This document shows, piece by piece, positions 1-5,248 of a stretch of DNA of 5,248 bases. The stretch's first letter is position 1. Every line of letters starts with the position of its first letter. Below the pieces are notes generated by a model. The model was not told the DNA's origin and did not search any database. It saw nothing but the letters and a program-made list of their open reading frames with translations. Origin of the DNA: Planctomycetales bacterium (GTDB lineage Bacteria > Planctomycetota > Planctomycetia > Isosphaerales > Isosphaeraceae); NCBI GenBank assembly GCA_027435495.1, contig DAHZZC010000946.1, positions 1 to 5,248 on the forward strand. The letters run 5' to 3'. A program made the translations under genes and the position numbers.

Positions 1-1
1 C

Positions 2-250
2 CTTCTGAACCGGGGCATTCTCCACTTCCGAATGGGTCGGCACGACGACGCTCTGGCCGACCTGGATCGCGCGATTGGGCTGGCTTCAAGCTCTGGCGTG
101 CGGCGTGTACTGCGGTACAACCGGGCGCTGGTGCATCAGGCCAGCGGCAACCTCGACGCAGCGATCGTCGACGCCCGCGCGGCCGTCGAACTCGGCCATA
201 CCGAGGCTCGCGACCTGCTCCGGCGGCTGGAGCAAAGGCACAGTCAATAG
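2..250 (+). CDS. TPR-repeat protein, C-terminal fragment (5' end outside window)
   Basis: The reading frame is open from base 2 to the TAG at 248-250, giving 82 residues. An in-frame ATG at 32 exists, but the ten residues before it (LLNRGILHFR) form the first helix of a tetratricopeptide repeat, so the true start lies left of the window. Two repeats are visible: residues about 1-29 (NRG..HF..G..DDAL.DLDRAI) and about 37-65 (LRYNRAL...SGN.D.AI.DA..AVELG), followed by a short capping helix rich in Arg, Glu and Leu. TPR arrays are helical scaffolds for protein-protein contacts. No catalytic domain is visible in this fragment, so the function of the whole protein cannot be given; planctomycetes often carry such arrays at the C-terminus of Ser/Thr kinases or secreted proteins, which is only a possibility here. 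The gene is convergent with the operon to its right and is probably unrelated to it. Confidence 0.85.
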   Translation, partial: LLNRGILHFRMGRHDDALADLDRAIGLASSSGVRRVLRYNRALVHQASGNLDAAIVDARAAVELGHTEARDLLRRLEQRHSQ

Positions 251-378
251 CCGGAACGGGCACCCTCTCGACCGAGGACAGACCGCCTCCGAATGGGCGT
301 GAGGCATGCTGGAATGATCAAATCTTGTCAAACGATTGAGGATGCGAAACGCTTTCTCGAAGACCTGGAATGAAGTCT

Positions 379-390
379 GATGACGTCATC
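379..390. other. 12-bp perfect palindrome in the convergent spacer
   Basis: GATGACGTCATC reads identically on both strands. It lies 24 bases past the stop of the nuclease-HerA gene, inside a looser inverted pair AAGTC (373-377) / GACTT (405-409). It could be a dimeric regulator site or a weak shared 3' hairpin, but no T-run follows on either strand, so I do not call it a terminator. A 12-bp palindrome is expected about once by chance in a window of this size. The rest of the 251-414 spacer shows no RNA gene and no convincing ORF. Confidence 0.3.
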
Positions 391-414
391 GATTATCTTG
401 TGACGACTTGTCTA

Positions 415-2730
415 TTATCCGGATCGAACTTCCTGTTCCAGCCGATCGGGCGACCAGGCGCCCTCGTGGAGTGAGAACAGCGGGCGGCTCCGGAATGGTT
501 TTCCTTCGAGCGTTGGGGCCATCCCAGGCCACCGGCCGACGAAGCTGCCGGCCGTCGCGCCTTTTCGGCCAGCGATCCAGGGTGGAACCGCGCCCTCGGT
601 CGAGAACCAGTCGGCCACGCGATCGACGTCCTGCTGGCTCTCCAACCGGCCAACGAGCTTGGTACTGCAATTGCCGAAGACGTTGTAATCGACCGATCGA
701 GGGCTTTGGGTACAGATCAGCCCCGCGACGCCGTACTTCCGACCCTGCGCGAACAGTCGGATCATCGGCAGCTTGGCGGGCGGCTTCGACGTCCCGGCCG
801 GGATGTAGTCGCGGGCCTCGTCAAGGTAGAAGAGCAGTCGCGGACGCCCAGGCGCTGGGGCGCTGGTCGTGACCATCCATCGGTAGACCTCGGCCGCAAG
901 CCCGGCCGCGAAGAAATGTTTTGAGTGGTCGTCCGCGAGCGCGTTCATGTAAACGACATTTAAAGGGACCTTGCCCGGCGTATCGGGGCGGGTCATCGCG
1001 TCGAGGTCAAGCCGGGTCCCGCCCGCGAACAGGGCCGACGTCGGCCCGAGCCGCATCGCGTGGAGCTTCCGCGCCATCCGCTCGCGCTCGGCCTTTCTGA
1101 TCAGGCGGTCGGGATCGTCCAGGCCGATGGATTCCGGCTCACTGAGGACATTCGCGATCCGCTCCAGCGTGACGTCGTGGCCCCGGCCGTTCGTCGTCAG
1201 CCGGCGGAAGACCTCCATCAGGAAAGTCTGCTGCGAGTCGGTCTCGCCGCCGAGCCGGGCCAGGCCAACAAGCTGCGAGGCCGCGATGCCGAGCATGCCC
1301 TGCCATTCTTCCTCGCGACGAGAAGCGCCGTCGAGGTCGCGCAGGTCGTCGAGGCCCGGGAGGCGGATCGGATCGAGACGGAGTCGACGGCCGTGAGAAG
1401 ATCCAGGCGTCCAGATTCGGGGCTCAACCTTCGCGAGGAAATCGCGACGGGCCTGACGGTCCGCCTCCGAGATCCCGGCCCACTCGGGAGACGTTCGGAG
1501 GAACTGGACCAGGTCACCTTGCGGGTCGATCGCCAGAACCGGGACGTCCCGCCGGACGGCTTCCTCGGCGATGACCTTCGCCAGCCAGGTCTTGCCGCTT
1601 CCCGCGGCGCCGACGACCGCAAGGTGTGTCGGCATCGCCGCGATCCCGAGAAGGACAGGCGTGCCCGATTCCACCGTCCCGATCCGTAGGCCGTTGGTGT
1701 CCGCCGGCTCGTCCCCTGCATCCTCGACCGTTGACTCCTCCTCGACAGCCCAGGAGTGCGATGGACCGGCAGCCTGGCGAGTGGCCACGGCGGGCTCGGC
1801 CTCGACGGTATCGGTCCAGTGTCGCAGCCTGGTTCCCTCGTGCTTGGGACCAAGTCGCTTCAGGCACTCGCCGTTCCGGTCCCACTTGCAATGCCGGCAC
1901 CACGAGGGTTCGCCCGGCGGCTGGAGGCCCGATCGGCGAGTCTCGTCGTACTCGATCCAGCCGGCCATGGAGGCAAGAAGGTTGAAGAGCCTGTGCCGTC
2001 GCCCGTGGACCTCCTCCCACGGCAGTTCGACCATCCGGCGCTCGGGATGAAGGTAGAGGACTCCGACGTCGGGCGTCGTCCCGTGCTGGACATGGTGCAT
2101 CAGAGCGTAGAGGGCGACCTGGAAGAGGTCGTTGGAAGGGTCGTCGGCGGGCGTCAGTTTATAGTCGATCACCCGATGATGGGCTGTCCGCCAGTCGTAA
2201 AAGACGTAGTCGAGCGCACCCGTGACCCGGACCGCCTCCCCCTTCGGCCCCACCTGGAACGTCACGTCAACCCGCCTCCGTCGATCGCCGAAGAGATGAT
2301 CGATCACCTCCTCCGCGGGTTTGCCCCGGGTGCGGGCATCGGCGACGATCTCGGCCAGTTCACCCATGTAGATTGCAACGGCCCGAATGAACGCCTGCTG
2401 CTGTTCGGACGATTTTTGAGCGAGCAGATCCAGATTGACGCATTTCTGGTTCAGGTAGGCGCGCAAGGACTGCTCGATGGCACGCGCATGGAGTTTGGTC
2501 TCGATGGTGGTACGGACCTCCTCGGAATCGAGTGCCTGGCGGTTGAACGACTCGATGGTGTTGTGGAACATCGATCCGCAGGCTGTTCCGGAGTCGCCGG
2601 CCTTCCAGAGCCGAGTGACCGCGCGGGGCCTGAGCCGCTTTCGGCGGGTGAGGTCGGCGTCGAAGTAGGTGATCCGCGGGCAGGTGGCGGCCACGCGGAC
2701 CTCCGTCACGCTGAACCTGGCCGACGGCAT
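415..2730 (-). CDS. Fusion of Cas4/AddB-like Fe-S PD-(D/E)XK nuclease with HerA/FtsK-family ATPase
   Basis: This 771-residue protein is predicted to be a DNA nuclease joined to a DNA-translocating ATPase. Residues about 1-295 are a RecB/Cas4-type nuclease: H56 in GSMFH, D174 in TGALDY, D189 and K191 in IDYK, and the Q204-x3-Y208 motif. C17 (ATCPR) with C278, C281 and C289 (C-x2-C-x7-C) matches the split four-cysteine 4Fe-4S site of Cas4 and AddB. An acidic linker (about 310-345) follows. Residues about 350-745 are the HerA-like ATPase: Walker A GAAGSGKT (374-381), the HerA-style IDPQGDL strand, Walker B LLFYLDE (D637, E638), a TQS sensor (Q675), and GRLESQQD near the end. All key residues are present, so both halves should be active. 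Start: a GTG at 2739 overlaps the upstream stop as GTGA and would add three residues, but the GAGGA site at 2741-2745 sits only 1 base from it and 10 bases from the ATG at 2730, so I prefer the ATG. It is the last visible gene of the operon. The fold assignment is confident; the cellular role (defence or repair) is inferred. Confidence 0.9.
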   Translation of the reverse strand: MPSARFSVTEVRVAATCPRITYFDADLTRRKRLRPRAVTRLWKAGDSGTACGSMFHNTIESFNRQALDSEEVRTTIETKLHARAIEQSLRAYLNQKCVNLDLLAQKSSEQQQAFIRAVAIYMGELAEIVADARTRGKPAEEVIDHLFGDRRRRVDVTFQVGPKGEAVRVTGALDYVFYDWRTAHHRVIDYKLTPADDPSNDLFQVALYALMHHVQHGTTPDVGVLYLHPERRMVELPWEEVHGRRHRLFNLLASMAGWIEYDETRRSGLQPPGEPSWCRHCKWDRNGECLKRLGPKHEGTRLRHWTDTVEAEPAVATRQAAGPSHSWAVEEESTVEDAGDEPADTNGLRIGTVESGTPVLLGIAAMPTHLAVVGAAGSGKTWLAKVIAEEAVRRDVPVLAIDPQGDLVQFLRTSPEWAGISEADRQARRDFLAKVEPRIWTPGSSHGRRLRLDPIRLPGLDDLRDLDGASRREEEWQGMLGIAASQLVGLARLGGETDSQQTFLMEVFRRLTTNGRGHDVTLERIANVLSEPESIGLDDPDRLIRKAERERMARKLHAMRLGPTSALFAGGTRLDLDAMTRPDTPGKVPLNVVYMNALADDHSKHFFAAGLAAEVYRWMVTTSAPAPGRPRLLFYLDEARDYIPAGTSKPPAKLPMIRLFAQGRKYGVAGLICTQSPRSVDYNVFGNCSTKLVGRLESQQDVDRVADWFSTEGAVPPWIAGRKGATAGSFVGRWPGMAPTLEGKPFRSRPLFSLHEGAWSPDRLEQEVRSG

Positions 2731-2735
2731 CACGA

Positions 2736-4973
2736 TCACTTCCTCAGCAGAAGGAACAGGTCGGTGTCATGGGGCGTCGCGTGGATTAGCCCTTCGGCAT
2801 GCATCCGCCCGCCGATTTCCTTGAATGCCTTCCAAACAGCCACGACCTCTGGTTTCGGCTCGGAAGTCGCCTCGGCGAAACCGCGCGCCAGCGCCTCGGC
2901 GGTCGATCCCATCCGCCAGGCGAGCTGGGCCATGATGTACTGGCGGACTCGGCTTTCGTCGAACGGGATGGAAGGCGAGACAACCCTCAAGGGGACCGGT
3001 GGCTCCTCGGTCAACAAGGGACGGAGCAGGGGATGCTCTCGAAATCGATCGCGGCGATGATGCGAAGCCACGACTTCGGCCTCGGAAACACTCTGGATCG
3101 TCCCCCGGGGGGCCTCAATTTCGAGGTCTCCCGAGCGGGCCATGCCGATCACATTCTGCAAGGCGTCGAGTCGGGCATATTGCTCGAAGTCGAGCTTCAA
3201 ATGCTCGAACTTCCCGGTCCCGAGTCGTTCAAGCTCACGATAGTATTCCGCGCCCTGGGCCCCGACCTTCAACGGGCGACGTTCCTCGTCGGTGGCAAGC
3301 ATCCGGTGGTCGGGATTGGGCTCGGCCTCCAGCATCCGCCGCATCGAGGCCGAGGCCGATTTCCCGATGTTCGTCACGAATGTGACCCCCGTCCGGACCT
3401 CTCGGCCATCGGAATTCCTGCGCTCGCGGACCATCAGGTCAAACGCGGGTAACCGCCCGTTCCTCTTGTTCAGCCGATCGAGGCCGCGGAAGGTGTAGGG
3501 TAGTCCGTCGCTCTTGCAACAGGCCAGGAGCGATTCGACCAGCCCCGCGAGATTTCCCGCGTCCGGCGGCAAACTCCCCGCCTGAAGCCGGAGCTGCGCG
3601 ACGTGCTCCTCGATCTTCCGATCGATGGCCGCGTCGATCAGGGCGTCGACGTCGGGTGTCGGCTCGATGACTTTTGATTCGCCGGTGCTCTCCGTCCATC
3701 GCTCGATCCAGTTGATTCCGCCGACCTCGACCATTGCCCGGCGTCGGTCTTCCCAGGCATCACGGGCCCAGTTGAGCACCTGTCGAGCCTTGAACTCGAT
3801 CCCCTGTTCGCACTTCCTCTCCAGCCAGTTACGACCGAGCGGGAAAAGGGTATCCGCCTGGATTCGGAGGCGGATCGGATCGACGTCGAGGAATGGGTCG
3901 TGAAACCGCTCCAGCCGCGCCTCGAGGATCTGTCGGGCCTCCGACCGCTTCAGTCGATGCAACTCGACGACCCGATCCGCGATCCGGTCCCACGCGGCCT
4001 CAGGGATGATGAAGTCGTCTCGATAGGCGAGAAGGGTCTGTTTCACGCCGCAGGTGATCACGAGCAGGTTGGAGACGCGATCGAGCATCGCGTGGAGGAA
4101 TCGGCAGAATGGCGTGACCTTCTCGGGATCGAGATTCTCGAACTGATCGATGCAGAGGACAAGCGGCTGCTGACTGACCCGCGCCAGCTCGGCGAGCGAG
4201 TGGAGAACACCCTTGACCTGCTCGTCGTCGGCGAGCATCACAGGCTGTTGCTCGTCGTCGGCAAGTCCGAGCTGGGCCGCGAGACCCGGGTCGACCTCGT
4301 CGCCCGAGAGCCACGCCAGCGCCGCCCCGGCGAGGAGCCGGCGCCTGGGATCGTCGGCCCTGTCAGGCCGGGCAAACCGCCAGAACTGTAGGAGCGTAAC
4401 GTAGGTCGTCCGGGCCTCCGCCGATCGGACGAAGTGAGAGAGATAGGCGTCGACAGCGAGCTGAAGCTGGTCCTCAATCCGGTCGACGATGATCCCAGAG
4501 GCCCCCAACGCGTGGCGGATGGCGCGATCGAGAAAGCCGAAAAGCGGTGTTTGACACAGCGGCCCCTGTCCGCCTTTCGATAGTCGGCTAACCACATACT
4601 TCAGCAGATATCGCGGGAGCCGATCGGGATCGGCCATAATATTGTGCAGATAAACATAACAGGCTTTTGGTCCGCCGGCTGGACCGGTCTCGGCAGCCCA
4701 CCGATAGAGTCGCGAGAGCAGGTGGCTCTTTCCAATCCCCGCGCCACCGAGCAGGGCCACGCCGAGTCCGGTCCTCGCCTGCATCGCCTCGGCGGCGAGG
4801 GCCACGAGCCGGTCGAAAGCATCCGAGTGGATCGATGCCACGTCGACATCGTACGGAGACGGCTCGGTCACGCGATTGGAGGCAAATGGGTTCTCGTCGC
4901 GGACAGCGGCGAAGTAGCGATCGAGTCCGGGCACGCTCGCGGCTACCTTGTGCGTTCTGGATTCGGTCGGCAT
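2736..4973 (-). CDS. P-loop AAA+/STAND-like ATPase with C-terminal winged-helix-like region
   Basis: This 745-residue protein is a predicted ATPase partner of the nuclease-HerA fusion. Walker A is GGAGIGKS (76-83) and Walker B is LVLCIDQFE (271-279, D276 and E279). A sensor-1-like strand LLVITCG (303-309) and a sensor-2-like helix (RSEARQIL, 343-350) follow, as in ORC/Cdc6- and STAND-type ATPases. About 190 residues separate the Walker motifs, far more than in simple AAA+ modules; the insert (about 110-265) looks helical. From memory, this layout resembles the DUF2791/BrxD-type ATPases of BREX loci, which is an analogy and not an assignment. Residues about 485-620 form an alpha/beta region (FDLMVRE, GVTFVTN, HRMLATDE) that might be a degenerate nuclease-like fold. 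Residues about 664-745 (RQYIMAQLAW ... VWKAFKEIGG ... GLIHAT) look like a winged helix. The ATG start has GGAGG 9 bases upstream. It lies 6 bases after the previous gene and overlaps or nearly abuts the next one, so co-expression is likely. No signal peptide or membrane segment is visible, so it should be cytoplasmic. Confidence 0.85.
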   Translation of the reverse strand: MPTESRTHKVAASVPGLDRYFAAVRDENPFASNRVTEPSPYDVDVASIHSDAFDRLVALAAEAMQARTGLGVALLGGAGIGKSHLLSRLYRWAAETGPAGGPKACYVYLHNIMADPDRLPRYLLKYVVSRLSKGGQGPLCQTPLFGFLDRAIRHALGASGIIVDRIEDQLQLAVDAYLSHFVRSAEARTTYVTLLQFWRFARPDRADDPRRRLLAGAALAWLSGDEVDPGLAAQLGLADDEQQPVMLADDEQVKGVLHSLAELARVSQQPLVLCIDQFENLDPEKVTPFCRFLHAMLDRVSNLLVITCGVKQTLLAYRDDFIIPEAAWDRIADRVVELHRLKRSEARQILEARLERFHDPFLDVDPIRLRIQADTLFPLGRNWLERKCEQGIEFKARQVLNWARDAWEDRRRAMVEVGGINWIERWTESTGESKVIEPTPDVDALIDAAIDRKIEEHVAQLRLQAGSLPPDAGNLAGLVESLLACCKSDGLPYTFRGLDRLNKRNGRLPAFDLMVRERRNSDGREVRTGVTFVTNIGKSASASMRRMLEAEPNPDHRMLATDEERRPLKVGAQGAEYYRELERLGTGKFEHLKLDFEQYARLDALQNVIGMARSGDLEIEAPRGTIQSVSEAEVVASHHRRDRFREHPLLRPLLTEEPPVPLRVVSPSIPFDESRVRQYIMAQLAWRMGSTAEALARGFAEATSEPKPEVVAVWKAFKEIGGRMHAEGLIHATPHDTDLFLLLRK
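2741..2745 (-). promoter_or_regulatory. Ribosome binding site for the nuclease-HerA gene, inside the upstream CDS
   Basis: GAGGA on the minus strand lies within the last codons of the AAA+ gene. It is 10 bases before the ATG at 2730, 7 before a GTG at 2733 and 1 before the GTG at 2739. This spacing disfavours the GTG at 2739 and indicates translational coupling between the two genes. Confidence 0.55.
4219..4262. repeat. 14-bp direct repeat with 30-bp period inside the AAA+ gene
   Basis: TGCTCGTCGTCGGC occurs at 4219-4232 and again at 4249-4262. In the protein it gives LADDEQ twice, ten residues apart (237-242 and 247-252). The period is an exact multiple of three, so the frame is kept. It sits in a polar stretch just before the helices leading to Walker B and may be an old in-frame duplication or a flexible loop. 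Confidence 0.6.
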
Positions 4974-4979
4974 GGGGGT

Positions 4980-5248
4980 TTACCTCCGCGATGCATAGAC
5001 CAGCAGCGAGCCGGCCTCACTCACACCCGCCTCGCGTTCTTTTTCGCTCAGCGTTCCGTGCAGGCCCTCGTGGCTGTCCAGCGAAAAATCGCCGGCCATC
5101 CGAAGTTCTCTCAATCCCGCGTCGAAGTCTTCGCGGCGGAATTCCGAGAGGAGTTGGCGGAGGTCGGCCAGCTTGACAAAGTTGGTCGACCCGTTCCGAA
5201 GATCAAGGATCTCAAACGCCGCCCGGAACGCACCGGCGAAATCGCCGG
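4980..5248 (-). CDS. Unknown protein with winged-helix-like C-terminus (5' end outside window)
   Basis: The minus-strand frame is open from the right edge to a TAA at 4980-4982, giving 88 complete residues of a C-terminus. I read it as GDFAGAFRAAFEILDLRNGS, then a helix-turn-helix-like stretch (NFVKLADLRQLL, FDAGLRELRMAGDFSL), then a short wing-like hairpin ending in GSLLVYASRR. The helix-turn-helix-strand order suggests a winged helix that may bind DNA or mediate assembly. It is absent from a standard ATG-to-stop ORF listing because its start is outside the window. It shares an operon with the AAA+ gene, 6 bases downstream, whose ribosome binding site it contains. The N-terminal domains, which would tell what it does, are not visible, and I do not recognise the family with certainty. 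The frame is supported by its operon position and protein-like hydrophobic pattern. Confidence 0.75.
   Translation of the reverse strand, partial: GDFAGAFRAAFEILDLRNGSTNFVKLADLRQLLSEFRREDFDAGLRELRMAGDFSLDSHEGLHGTLSEKEREAGVSEAGSLLVYASRR
4983..4987 (-). promoter_or_regulatory. Ribosome binding site for the AAA+ ATPase gene
   Basis: GGAGG on the minus strand ends 9 bases before the ATG at 4973. It abuts the TAA stop (4980-4982) of the preceding gene, covering its last sense codons. It supports the chosen start and close coupling to the upstream gene. Confidence 0.75.

Noticed and set aside
251..280. CCTC/GAGG short hairpin after the TPR stop as a terminator
   Set aside because: Only four base pairs with no T-run; not distinguishable from chance.
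86..331. 81-codon minus-strand ORF opposite the TPR gene
   Set aside because: It is the antisense shadow of a frame with clear TPR pattern and has no motif of its own.
293..373. 26-codon + strand ORF ending in KRFLEDLE, downstream of the TPR gene
   Set aside because: The second half looks protein-like, but it is very short, has no clear ribosome binding site and has no recognisable family. It could be a remnant, which cannot be shown from this window.
1060..1689. 209-codon + strand frame, plus other shadow frames of 60-220 codons on both strands
   Set aside because: All overlap the assigned genes in other frames and show biased Arg/Pro/Ser-rich or otherwise motif-free translations typical of out-of-frame reading.
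415..2730. Reading the Cas4-like nuclease as part of a CRISPR-Cas locus
   Set aside because: No repeats, spacers or other cas genes are visible, and the fusion to HerA is not the adaptation-type Cas4 context.
1756..3060. 434-codon open frame on the + strand across the junction of the two operon genes
   Set aside because: It lies entirely antisense to two genes with strong domain motifs; long antisense frames are common in high-GC DNA, and its translation shows no recognisable domain.
415..5248. Assignment of the operon to BREX because of the BrxD-like ATPase layout
   Set aside because: No PglX methyltransferase, PglZ, BrxL or other BREX marker is visible, and the resemblance is only in domain layout.

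Overview
This is a high-GC, gene-dense bacterial window. It carries the 3' end of one rightward gene (TPR protein) and, convergent to it, a tightly packed leftward operon of at least three genes that fills bases 415-5248. Taxon is a guess. The high GC, the G/C-rich third codon positions and a C-terminal TPR block like those common in planctomycete proteins are compatible with a planctomycete such as an Isosphaeraceae member, but no marker gene is present.

Layout, left to right. Bases 2-250 (+) are the C-terminal 82 codons of a tetratricopeptide-repeat protein. Bases 251-414 are a convergent spacer with no convincing gene or terminator; it contains one 12-bp perfect palindrome. Bases 415-2730 (-) encode a 771-residue fusion of a Cas4/AddB-type iron-sulfur PD-(D/E)XK nuclease to a HerA/FtsK-family ATPase. 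Bases 2736-4973 (-) encode a 745-residue P-loop AAA+/STAND-like ATPase with a long helical insert, an unassigned alpha/beta domain and a C-terminal winged-helix-like segment. Bases 4980-5248 (-) are the last 88 codons of a third gene whose tail also looks like a winged helix; its start and the operon promoter lie beyond the right edge.

On the minus strand the order of transcription is: partial wHTH-tailed protein, AAA+ ATPase, nuclease-HerA fusion. The gaps are 6 bases and 5 bases (or a 4-base overlap, depending on the start of the last gene), and each ribosome binding site lies within or touching the end of the previous gene, so the three are probably translated together and act together.

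The most interesting content is this cassette. A nuclease and a HerA translocase in one chain resembles, by analogy, the archaeal NurA-HerA end-resection pair and the HerA-nuclease pairs of anti-phage systems. Next to it is a second ATPase with possible DNA-binding domains. I infer a DNA-processing machine (phage/plasmid defence or DNA-end repair). I do not recognise it as a named system, and the missing upstream gene or genes would be needed to define it.
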